Shown: in pieces, positions 50,394 to 58,044 of the stretch
How positions within the stretch are numbered: the stretch's first letter is position 1
Layout: every line of letters begins with the position of its first letter
Assembly: GCA_965215825.1 (NCBI GenBank)
Contig: CBDCEM010000003.1
Location: forward strand, 806,001-870,000
Direction: 5' to 3'
DNA from: JAWPMT01 sp965215825
Lineage (GTDB): Bacteria; Bacteroidota; Bacteroidia; Cytophagales; Cyclobacteriaceae
DNA: 64,000 nucleotides
Notes under the pieces: generated by a model
The model's database searches: none
What the model saw: only the letters and a program-made list of their open reading frames with translations
Told to the model about the DNA's origin: nothing
Program-made: the position numbers and the translations under genes

Positions 50394-51914
50394 ATGTGCT
50401 CTAAACCATCTTTACTAAGCTCGGGTACTCACGCCAAACGATTCTTTTTGGTATTGTGGCTTCTGCTGACTTTGTCACCTTTTGTTGCTTTATCGCAAAA
50501 ACCTTCTTTGGATGGCCCTACCCATAAAAGGCTCCGGTCGGGAGATTTGGACAAACAGATCAATCAAATGATGGACGATGTTGGAGTACCGGGCATGTCG
50601 CTGGCGATCATTGAAAACAATCAGGTAGTATTTGCTAAAGGATATGGCAATAGAAGAGGAAATAAAAGAGTAAATAAAAGAACCATGTTTAATGGTGGTT
50701 CTCTTTCAAAAAGCTATTTGGTATTTGTTGCCCATCAATTGGCAGATGAAGGTAGGTTGGATTTGGATAGACCAATGTACGAGTATTTACCTAATGATCG
50801 TCTGAGCCACGATGAGCGCTATACACAGATAACTCCGAGAATGGTTATGAGTCACTCCTCCGGATTAGAGAATTGGGCCAAACAATACTACAATCGTGAT
50901 ACACTGGATATACTAAGTGATCCTGGCGAAGAATATATCTACTCGGGAGAGGGGTATAACTATCTGGCTGCTGTAATTGAAAAGATATTGGGACAGTCGT
51001 ATGAGGAGTATATTTCCGAAAGAGTAATTAAACCACTGAAGTTAAAAACGACACGTATAATATTTAAAAATATCTATCAAAAGTTCACCTTGCGACAACC
51101 TACGCCGATCTACAAAATTTCGACCTGGAATCATACCCGTGGGCATACGGTGTTGGGGCAGGAACGTGGGGTCTACTTTAATACTTATACCAATCCCGCA
51201 GCCGGGAATCATTTTTCTGCCGAGGATTATGCTAAATTGATCATAGCCACATTTGATGATAAAAGGCTTTCGAAAAATCAACGCAAGAATATTTTGGAAC
51301 CTAAAATTAGAGTTCGCAATTCCGTTTACTATGGTCCGGGTTTTGAAGTTGCTATTCACAATGGAGACACGTTGGTAGCACATGGCGGAGATGACCAGGG
51401 GCATAAAAACTATTTCTTCTATTCAGTCAAGCAGAAAAGAGGATTCGTCTTTCTCACCAACAGTGATCGCGGACTGTTGATGACCTCCAGGCTCAACGAT
51501 TTGACCGTTGCTCTGGACCTGACCCCATTTCTTAAGTCATTCTACTTTTCTGGGCAATACCCCAGCACTACTACGCGCTTGCTAAATGCCTATGATAACA
51601 GCGATGCAGAAACCATGTTTCAGCAGCTTCAGGAGTTGAGCCGGGAAGAAAAAGCGGACATTAACACCCTTAACACATTGGCGTTTTTACTTGGAGGAAG
51701 AAATAAAGAGATCACAAAGTCCATCCTGGAGATGGCTATAGAATTGTATCCCGAGTCCTCAACCGCATACGCACTAAATGGCCGTCTACACATGAGGAAT
51801 AAAAATTATGGCCTGGCTTATGAAAACCTGTCCAAAGCAAAAGAATTGAACTTTGGGATCTGGCGAATAAAAGAAGATCTCGAAAAATGTGAGATGAACA
51901 CGCTGAATAATTGA
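50394..51914 (+). CDS. Exported S12-family serine hydrolase (beta-lactamase/PBP-like)
   Basis: The protein has 506 residues. Residues about 16-36 (KRFFLVLWLLLTLSPFVALS) form a signal peptide or membrane anchor, so it acts outside the cytoplasm. The class-C beta-lactamase fold motifs are SLSK (SxxK) within GGSLSKSY, YSGEGYNYL at the YxN position (Gly in place of Asn), and HGG in place of KTG. A C-terminal extension of about 100 residues looks helical and TPR-like. S12 enzymes include D-aminopeptidases, esterases, carboxypeptidases and the ClbP/XcnG/ZmaM peptidases that remove an N-acyl-D-Asn prodrug cap. The cluster contains Asn modules with E domains, so prodrug cleavage is possible, but the three C-terminal membrane helices of ClbP are absent. 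Self-protection by hydrolysis is the other main option. Confidence 0.82.
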   Translation: MCSKPSLLSSGTHAKRFFLVLWLLLTLSPFVALSQKPSLDGPTHKRLRSGDLDKQINQMMDDVGVPGMSLAIIENNQVVFAKGYGNRRGNKRVNKRTMFNGGSLSKSYLVFVAHQLADEGRLDLDRPMYEYLPNDRLSHDERYTQITPRMVMSHSSGLENWAKQYYNRDTLDILSDPGEEYIYSGEGYNYLAAVIEKILGQSYEEYISERVIKPLKLKTTRIIFKNIYQKFTLRQPTPIYKISTWNHTRGHTVLGQERGVYFNTYTNPAAGNHFSAEDYAKLIIATFDDKRLSKNQRKNILEPKIRVRNSVYYGPGFEVAIHNGDTLVAHGGDDQGHKNYFFYSVKQKRGFVFLTNSDRGLLMTSRLNDLTVALDLTPFLKSFYFSGQYPSTTTRLLNAYDNSDAETMFQQLQELSREEKADINTLNTLAFLLGGRNKEITKSILEMAIELYPESSTAYALNGRLHMRNKNYGLAYENLSKAKELNFGIWRIKEDLEKCEMNTLNN

Positions 51915-52029
51915 AAGCGGAGAAACATAATAAATAATAGAACCTGACTTAACCATCACTGGAATTGGTGTCATCCGATGCCCTAGAAAATTCTATTATA
52001 AGTCCATTAAAAAATATTCATTAAACGGA

Positions 52030-52066
52030 CTTTCCCAAGAAGTTATCAGAGATACCTGTGGGAAAG
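52030..52066 (+). other. Short inverted repeat upstream of the A-PCP gene
   Basis: CTTTCCCA at 52030-52037 pairs exactly with TGGGAAAG at 52059-52066, leaving a 21-base loop. It lies in the 205-base gap between the hydrolase and the A-PCP gene. No T-run follows directly, so a terminator is uncertain; it could equally be an operator or a leader hairpin. Confidence 0.3.
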
Positions 52067-52119
52067 ATTAACTCATTTTTTGAATTCAACTAATTGAGAG
52101 CAGTTAAAATTAATATAGC

Positions 52120-53913
52120 ATGAAAACCCATGACATTGTAGAAAGATTTGAATCAGCTGTTGAGAAATACCCGGATAATACAGCTATTCATACCAAGGAC
52201 AATAAATTGTCCTATGAGCAATTGAATAAAAAAGTAAATCAAGTTGCTTATAACATTAGGGAGTCGACCGCCAATAAGTGCCGTAACGTTACACTATTAT
52301 TAGATCATGACGAGGAGGTGATTATTGCGCTCCTGGGTGTGCTAAAAGCTGGAAAGACGTATGTGCCGATTGACCCATTCATCCCACTCGAGAGAGCCAA
52401 AAAAATCTTGAATGACTCGGAGACAGATGTGTTGATAACCAACAATAATCAAATGTCTTTTGCTTATAAATTGTTGAGTTCTTCCAAGAAAAACATCACC
52501 TTGATTAATATCTCCGGGCTTGAGAACAAATATGAAACAAATCCCGAGTTGAAAATTGATGAGACTCAAAGTGCCTATGTTCTTTATACCTCTGGTTCTA
52601 CAGGAGAACCCAAGGGTGTGGCACAATCCCATCAAAGCGTGGTTCATTTTATTTCGGGTTATATTGATGAACTCGATATCAAGGATTTTGACAATATATT
52701 ATTAACCACCCCCTACAGTCATACAGTTTCCGTAATCGATATTTTTAGCGCCCTCTTCACCGGAGCCTCACTTTCAATCATCGATGTAAAGAAGGATAGG
52801 GATGCTTCAGACTTCATATCATTAGTGAATAAGCTGGGAGTAAGCATTATTCACACGGTTCCTACACTTTACAGGTATATGATAAAGTCTGCCGATGATA
52901 AATCGCTATTGAAAGATGTGAGATTGGTCGTGCTGGGTGGGGAAGAAGTTCTTCAAAATGACGTAGACCTGTATAAAGAAAATTTTTCTGAAGATTGCCT
53001 GTTTGTCAACTTATACGGCTCTTCGGAAGTCATATTGGCCACCATGTACGTCATCAATAAAAGTTATTCCAACGAAAGAAAAGTGATACCTGTTGGCTTT
53101 CCGTTCGGTTCTGTGAAGGCAAGTATTTTAGATGAGAATAAAAACCAGGTACACGTTCACGGAGTTGGAGAAATTCATTTTAGCAGTAAATTCTTAGACC
53201 CTCAGTACTATAGGGACAGAGAGATGACCGAGGCGATGTTTGTAGACATTGGAGAGGAAGAAAAGCTTGTAAGAATGGGTGATTTGGGTAAGCTGCTCCC
53301 TGACCAGAGTATTCAGCTGATGGGTAGAAAAGATAGTCAGGTGAAGATCAACGGTAACAGAGTAAACCTGAATGAAATTGAATCTTGTCTTAATACGGAC
53401 GAGAGTATTGAACAGAGTGTTTTGGTGCCTGTCAAGGATGACAATAGCGAAATCTCCCTTGTAGCTTTTATCACGGCTTTTGAAGATAAGCCTGATCTTG
53501 AAAAGATTAAAAACAGCTTAAGAGAAAAGCTTCCCGAATATATGATCCCCTCTTTTTTTGTGAAGGTGGAGAAATTTCCAATCACGGCAAGTGGCAAAAT
53601 AGATCGCAACAGCCTGCCAAGAATTAGTTATAAAGATTTGATAAACAGCAGGAAAAAAGTTGAAAGTGTTGAAAAGAGCGATTTACAGAAAAGAATATTA
53701 GTTATATGGCAGAAAGTCTTTGACAAGGAAGATATAACCGTACATGATAACTTTTTTCAACTTGGAGGAAATTCGTTGATGGCAACTGAAATTGTCAATG
53801 AAATCCATTCTTCATTTAATATGGAAGTCGAATTAAGCACTGTTTTTGATTATCAATCAGTTTTTGAAATGGCCATGTTTTTGGAAAATGCGAAATCGGA
53901 ACAGGTTGCATAG
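52120..53913 (+). CDS. Stand-alone A-PCP didomain, probably aryl/non-alpha-amino acid specific
   Basis: The protein has 597 residues. An A domain (about 1-515) contains YTSGSTGEPKGVAQSH, NLYGSSE, GRKDSQVKINGNRVNLNE and SGKIDR, which holds the catalytic Lys. A carrier follows with Ser552 in LGGNSL. There is no C domain. In the A4 region the sequence reads SHTVSVIDIF where amino-acid-activating domains have FDxxxxxxF. The Asp at GrsA position 235, which binds the alpha-amino group, is replaced, and my alignment gives Thr. Loss of that Asp is known in domains for aryl acids, beta-amino acids and hydroxy acids. The next two genes resemble those that make 3-amino-4-hydroxybenzoate, so that acid or a derivative is the inferred substrate. 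The protein can complete the C-terminal C domain of the 31748 NRPS and donate to the C domain that opens the 58045 NRPS. Confidence 0.92.
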   Translation: MKTHDIVERFESAVEKYPDNTAIHTKDNKLSYEQLNKKVNQVAYNIRESTANKCRNVTLLLDHDEEVIIALLGVLKAGKTYVPIDPFIPLERAKKILNDSETDVLITNNNQMSFAYKLLSSSKKNITLINISGLENKYETNPELKIDETQSAYVLYTSGSTGEPKGVAQSHQSVVHFISGYIDELDIKDFDNILLTTPYSHTVSVIDIFSALFTGASLSIIDVKKDRDASDFISLVNKLGVSIIHTVPTLYRYMIKSADDKSLLKDVRLVVLGGEEVLQNDVDLYKENFSEDCLFVNLYGSSEVILATMYVINKSYSNERKVIPVGFPFGSVKASILDENKNQVHVHGVGEIHFSSKFLDPQYYRDREMTEAMFVDIGEEEKLVRMGDLGKLLPDQSIQLMGRKDSQVKINGNRVNLNEIESCLNTDESIEQSVLVPVKDDNSEISLVAFITAFEDKPDLEKIKNSLREKLPEYMIPSFFVKVEKFPITASGKIDRNSLPRISYKDLINSRKKVESVEKSDLQKRILVIWQKVFDKEDITVHDNFFQLGGNSLMATEIVNEIHSSFNMEVELSTVFDYQSVFEMAMFLENAKSEQVA

Positions 53914-54060
53914 CTGTCAATTTTTATAATTCCAACATAATTCCTAATCAGAAAAATTCGAAAGTTCATTTTGATCTGTAGGTCTTCCTATGTGCGAATA
54001 TTTTCAAAAAAAAACGCTAGACAAAAGAATCTTCGACAATAATTAAACTAACAAAATAGA

Positions 54061-55164
54061 ATGAAGTCAGAAAAGAAAATAGTCTGGATAGACTGTAGAG
54101 ATATTAGCAAGAATAAGGACAAAGTAGCTCTGGTGAATAACCTGAGTTTTGAAAATATATTGGTTAGTGTAAAGGATTTAAGCAAACGTAGCCTTCCTAA
54201 GAAAAGTAATTTAATAGTAGAAGTTTCCAGCCAGGAAGATCTTGATAAAGTACCGAATGATGCAGTAGTGCTCTCAGAAGACAAAGCTTTATTGAAGAAC
54301 GCAGCCACTAGAGGAAATAAGACAGCTTTCTCTACTGCTATAGTAGATCAAAAGACCATGGACGAAGCGTGGCAGGAAGGATTAAACTACAATTATTTGG
54401 TGATTGAGCTTGTGGCTGAAACCAATATTCCACTTGAACTTTTGATTGCCAAATTGCAGCCCACAGATACTGTTCTGATTAAGAAAGTAGACAAAGCCAT
54501 AGATGCCGAAATTGCCTATGGGGTAATGGAATCTGGCAGTGATGGTGTATTGTTTTCGAATAATGGCTTTAATGAATTGAAAGCGCTGGATCAGCTCCTT
54601 CAAAAGGATGATACCTACAAAATGAAACTTGTTAAAGCAAAAGTTACTGATGTTGAGCATGCTGGAATGGGATACAGGGCTTGTATAGATACCACCAACC
54701 TGTTTCAAAAAGATGAAGGCATGATCATTGGGTCAACTTCTGATGGAGGCTTATGTGTTAGCTCAGAAACGCATTACCTGCCATATATGGATTTACGTCC
54801 TTTTAGAGTAAACGCCGGAGCCGTCCATTCTTATGTTTGGTGTCCTGACGATAACACATCATATATAACTGAGCTTAAAGGTGGAGCAAAAGTAACTTGT
54901 GTAGATGTAAAGGGGAATGCCCGTGATGTGACGGTAGGTCGAGTTAAGACAGAGTTGAGACCACTGCTGAAAATTGAAGTGGAAGCGGAGGGGAAAAAAA
55001 TCAACGCTTTTGTACAAGATGATTGGCATATAAGAATTTTCGGAGGAAACGGAGAGCCGAGAAATGCTTCTACTGTAGCAGTAGGTGAAGAACTGCTTGC
55101 CTATGTGTGTGAACCCGGAAGACACGTGGGAATCAAAATTGATGAGCATATCACTGAAGAATAG
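54061..55164 (+). CDS. 3-dehydroquinate synthase II family protein, GriH-like
   Basis: This is a 367-residue member of the MJ1249 (3-dehydroquinate synthase II) family. It is recognised from the C-terminal half, with GMGYRACIDTTNLF, GMIIGSTSDGGLCVSSET, RPFRVNAGAVHSYVW and EPGRHVGIKI. In archaea the enzyme oxidatively deaminates and cyclises 2-amino-3,7-dideoxy-hept-6-ulosonate to dehydroquinate. In actinobacterial clusters its homologue GriH works with the aldolase GriI to form 3-amino-4-hydroxybenzoate from a C4 and a C3 precursor. The adjacent gene is a GriI-type aldolase, 39 bases downstream. I infer the secondary-metabolite role from this pairing, the neighbouring aryl-type A-PCP, and the usual reliance of Bacteroidota on ordinary AroB for the shikimate pathway. 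I cannot rule out the archaeal-type reaction from sequence alone. Confidence 0.87.
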   Translation: MKSEKKIVWIDCRDISKNKDKVALVNNLSFENILVSVKDLSKRSLPKKSNLIVEVSSQEDLDKVPNDAVVLSEDKALLKNAATRGNKTAFSTAIVDQKTMDEAWQEGLNYNYLVIELVAETNIPLELLIAKLQPTDTVLIKKVDKAIDAEIAYGVMESGSDGVLFSNNGFNELKALDQLLQKDDTYKMKLVKAKVTDVEHAGMGYRACIDTTNLFQKDEGMIIGSTSDGGLCVSSETHYLPYMDLRPFRVNAGAVHSYVWCPDDNTSYITELKGGAKVTCVDVKGNARDVTVGRVKTELRPLLKIEVEAEGKKINAFVQDDWHIRIFGGNGEPRNASTVAVGEELLAYVCEPGRHVGIKIDEHITEE

Positions 55165-55203
55165 TAGTGATAATAATTTCTTTTAAAAAATCAATCCAGA
55201 GAT

Positions 55204-56010
55204 ATGAATGGTAAAGAAATAAGACTTGCGAGAATACTTCCTTTCCCGAATAAGAGAGGATGTATTGTTCCTATAGATCACGGGGCCACATATGGCCCCA
55301 TTGCCGGGCTAGAAAATTGTTATGACGCAATAGCCGAAATCAAAAAAGGAGGAGCCAGTGCTATTGTATTGCATAAAGGTAACTTGTCGAAAGTTGGACA
55401 ATTTTCGGGTTTGACCGATGCCAATTACATCATGCATATTTCTGCTTCAACTTCTTTAGGACAATATCAGTCTGAAAAAGTTTTGGTTGGTACAGTTGAA
55501 GAGGCGATTAAGCTCGGTGCGGTTGGCGTTTCAATACATGTCAATTTAGGTGTAGACGCGGAACCCGGGATGTTGAGAGATTTTGGGATCGTTTCAGAAA
55601 AATGCAACGATTGGGGCATGCCATTATTAGCAATGATGTATACGGAACCGTCTGACCATCCTGTCGAAGATACGGCTCATGCTGCTCGTCTGGCTCAGGA
55701 AATAGGAGCGGATATTGTAAAAGTAAACTATCCGGGTAGTGCAGAAGGAATGAGACAGATCAACGAGAGTGTGAACATACCCGTTTTGATCGCCGGAGGA
55801 ACACGAATTACCGAATTGAATGAATTTCTCCACATCGTTGATGAATCTTTGTACGGTGGTGCTTCAGGAGTATCCATTGGACGAAACATATTCCAACATG
55901 AACAGACTAAGCTAGTGGTGGAGGTAATTTGCAAGCTTCTAGAGGAAAAATGGCATATCAATGAATGTGTCAATTATGTTAATCAAAATATCTATCAACT
56001 TCTTAACTAG
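55204..56010 (+). CDS. ADH-synthase-type class I aldolase, GriI-like
   Basis: This is a 268-residue TIM-barrel aldolase of the MJ0400/DhnA group (2-amino-3,7-dideoxy-D-threo-hept-6-ulosonate synthase). Diagnostic blocks are RGCIVPIDHGATYGPIAGL near the N-terminus, GGASAIVLHKGN, the DIVKVNYPG strand whose Lys is the likely Schiff base, IAGGTR, and GASGVSIGRNIFQ, the phosphate-binding end. The grixazone enzyme GriI condenses aspartate semialdehyde with dihydroxyacetone phosphate; a similar reaction would feed the GriH-like protein just upstream. The gene lies 6 bases before the next gene and is clearly in the same operon. Alternatives are the archaeal aromatic pathway or a general DeoC/LacD-type aldolase, but the paired context favours aminohydroxybenzoate synthesis. 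Confidence 0.87.
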   Translation: MNGKEIRLARILPFPNKRGCIVPIDHGATYGPIAGLENCYDAIAEIKKGGASAIVLHKGNLSKVGQFSGLTDANYIMHISASTSLGQYQSEKVLVGTVEEAIKLGAVGVSIHVNLGVDAEPGMLRDFGIVSEKCNDWGMPLLAMMYTEPSDHPVEDTAHAARLAQEIGADIVKVNYPGSAEGMRQINESVNIPVLIAGGTRITELNEFLHIVDESLYGGASGVSIGRNIFQHEQTKLVVEVICKLLEEKWHINECVNYVNQNIYQLLN

Positions 56011-56016
56011 TTAAGT

Positions 56017-56856
56017 ATGGCTACTCACTTTATAAGTCCTGAAAGCGTAATACAGGAAGCATTAAATAAATTAATAAAGGAACAGAAGGTAGCTGATCAT
56101 GCGGTCTTTAACTTTCAAAATCCTAAAGGCTTAAGATCAGAAGTTGCTTATCGGGATAGTGATTTTTTAGAAGCATTAGGATACTGTGACGAGGTAAAAG
56201 TGGTGGATGAGGCGCTGCAGTTTCTTTTAGATAATGGGCATATACTCAATGACAGGGCTCACTATAATAAAGAGAAATTTCTTGAGTTGAGGATTGAGAT
56301 GAAGAGAAAGTTTAAGAAAGAGTGGGGAACCATAACTCCCGTTTTTGAGCGGTTACTTTATATGCTATCTTCAGTAAGAAGGCCGAAAAATATTTTAGCT
56401 GTGGGTGTCTTTTGGGGTAATGCTTTAACGTGGACTATCGGGAGTTCATGCGGCAAAGGGAAAGTATATGACGTTGATAAAATTATCGGTATTGATGTGA
56501 ATCCAGAGGCTATTGAAATGGCGAAAGGTAATATGGCTCAGTTATGTGGTGATACACAAATAGATTTGATAGCAGAAGACGGAGTTAATTTCGCTAAAAG
56601 AATAGACCAAACATTTGACTATCTGTATTTGGATGTAGGAATATCTCAAATTGAAAAATCATTAAATTATCCGATTTTGAGAAATTTGTATGATAAACTA
56701 GAAGATGGTGCCTGGGTTATTGCCCATGATACTACTCATCCATACTTCACGAAATCTTTCCGTGAATATTTAGAGTTTGTCAGGAACAAGGACTTTTTTA
56801 AAGAAAGCATATGCTTTGATATTGATACCTATGGCTTCGAGCTTTCCATAAAATAG
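56017..56856 (+). CDS. Class I SAM-dependent methyltransferase
   Basis: This is a 279-residue protein with a Rossmann-type methyltransferase core. Residues about 126-133 (ILAVGVFW, continuing GNALTW) occupy the glycine-rich motif I position. GIDVNPEA follows near 158 with the acidic residue that contacts the SAM ribose. AEDGV near 186 and YLYLDVG near 202 form the later strands. An N-terminal helical region of about 110 residues precedes the core. The layout resembles small-molecule O-methyltransferases. It starts 6 bases after the aldolase, so it is co-transcribed with the aminohydroxybenzoate-type genes. Methylation of the aryl hydroxyl or amine is the simplest guess, but nothing in the sequence identifies the acceptor. 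Confidence 0.75.
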   Translation: MATHFISPESVIQEALNKLIKEQKVADHAVFNFQNPKGLRSEVAYRDSDFLEALGYCDEVKVVDEALQFLLDNGHILNDRAHYNKEKFLELRIEMKRKFKKEWGTITPVFERLLYMLSSVRRPKNILAVGVFWGNALTWTIGSSCGKGKVYDVDKIIGIDVNPEAIEMAKGNMAQLCGDTQIDLIAEDGVNFAKRIDQTFDYLYLDVGISQIEKSLNYPILRNLYDKLEDGAWVIAHDTTHPYFTKSFREYLEFVRNKDFFKESICFDIDTYGFELSIK

Positions 56857-57224
56857 CTTCCAATTTTTGTTGACTCTACAATCTTAGTTGTTTTTATTTA
56901 GGGCGTTCACGAAAAGCAGAACGTAAGTCCAACTTTCTCAAATATCAAGCGCCGTGTTTTTAGAGAGCTCTTTTTTGTGGTGCCTTTTCTTTTGGGCGAA
57001 CAAAAGAAAATAGACAAAACTTGAAGCCACGATGTGGCCCTTATAAAGTAGCTCTATGCCTCGAAAAATAGCATTATTGTGTATTTGAGGAGCTCCGGAT
57101 TATTTTTTCATAATTGAAAAGCAACTCTTAGTAGGTAAGAAAAAGTGTTTTCAAACCAAACTAGTTTTCAAGAGAGGCTTACGTAATTACGCTATACACC
57201 AGTTGGAACTTTTTTCCTGTGAAA
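56857..57224. other. Intergenic gap with repeat-like hairpin
   Basis: This 368-base gap separates the two methyltransferase genes. It contains a perfect hairpin, TTTTCTTTTG (56985-56994), a six-base loop and CAAAAGAAAA (57001-57010). The hairpin sits inside AT-rich sequence typical of dispersed Bacteroidota intergenic repeats. A 10-base palindrome, CGTAATTACG, lies at 57182-57191, about 35 bases before the next gene. I see no gene here. The hairpin could end the upstream transcript; the palindrome could be an operator. Confidence 0.45.
56985..57010. repeat. Perfect 10-bp inverted repeat hairpin
   Basis: Two 10-base arms pair without mismatch around the loop GGCGAA. The hairpin follows the first methyltransferase by about 130 bases. 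It may be a transcription terminator or a copy of a dispersed repeat. Only one copy is visible in this window. Confidence 0.5.
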
Positions 57225-57986
57225 ATGAAAAATCAGATTACTAGAGATCAGTTTAATAAACAAGCTGAGAGATATGCCAACTGGTCTATGGTGACCAGTG
57301 ATCAGAAGTTAAAAACCTATTTTAACTATTGTAAAATTCAACCCCATGATACATTATTAGATGTGGCGTGCGGTCCTGGAGACTTTGCTATCTACTGTGC
57401 TACGATGATCGCGCAATCTTCTGGCGTAGACATTTCTGATAATGAAATTGAAATCGCCAGAACCATGGGTGAGAAGATGGGGCTTAAAAATGTCTCATTT
57501 GACCGTGCAGACGTAGAAAATTTGCCCCATTCCGATCACACCTTTTCCGTAGTAACCTGTAGGTATGCATTCCATCATTTTATAAATACCGAAGTAGTAT
57601 TTAAAGAGATGATCCGATGTTGTCAACCTCAGGGAAAAATAGGTATCGTTGATATCACTTCTTACGAGGATGCTGAAGTGAATCAATTCTTCGAAAGGTT
57701 TGATAAACTGGTTGATGTAAGTCATCATCAAACACGTGACAAACATTTTTTTAATCAACTGTTCATCGATCATGAGGTGCAAAAAACGAATGAAATAATG
57801 ATGAATGTAGACCTAAATGTACAAGAGTACATTGATCATGCTGTTCAGAGCGAAGAAAATAAAGTTGAGATACAGGACTTGTTGAGTGCCGGTTTAAACA
57901 ACGAGAAACTTAAAAATTTCCTATTCATGAAGCAGGGTGAATTACACTTTAGAAGGCATGTTTATCTAACCCTTGGAACAAGATAA
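57225..57986 (+). CDS. UbiE-like class I SAM methyltransferase
   Basis: This is a protein of about 253 residues with a canonical methyltransferase_11-type fold. Motif I is LLDVACGPGDF (about 44-54). GVDISDNEIEIA follows near 66, then a DVENLPHSDHTFSVVTCRYAFHHF block, where the acceptor loop begins, then IGIVDIT. Relatives methylate quinones, sterols and many secondary metabolites, so the acceptor is not predictable. An in-frame GTG at 57219 is two codons upstream; I prefer the ATG at 57225. The gene lies 58 bases before the last NRPS and probably shares its transcript. The C-terminal region after about 160 is rich in charged helices and shows no second domain. Confidence 0.85.
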   Translation: MKNQITRDQFNKQAERYANWSMVTSDQKLKTYFNYCKIQPHDTLLDVACGPGDFAIYCATMIAQSSGVDISDNEIEIARTMGEKMGLKNVSFDRADVENLPHSDHTFSVVTCRYAFHHFINTEVVFKEMIRCCQPQGKIGIVDITSYEDAEVNQFFERFDKLVDVSHHQTRDKHFFNQLFIDHEVQKTNEIMMNVDLNVQEYIDHAVQSEENKVEIQDLLSAGLNNEKLKNFLFMKQGELHFRRHVYLTLGTR

Positions 57987-58044
57987 ATAGCCGACGCTGA
58001 TTCAGACATTCTTCAGAAACAATTGACTAATCGAACTGTAAAAA

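Noticed and set aside
50394..51914. The S12 hydrolase as a true beta-lactamase
   Set aside because: The YxN position reads YSG and the KTG position reads HGG, which argues against a classical class C enzyme. The context suggests a cluster-specific hydrolase.
54061..56010. The DHQ synthase II and aldolase genes as a primary aromatic amino acid pathway
   Set aside because: Their position in an NRPS operon beside an aryl-type A-PCP makes a biosynthetic role more likely; not excluded outright.
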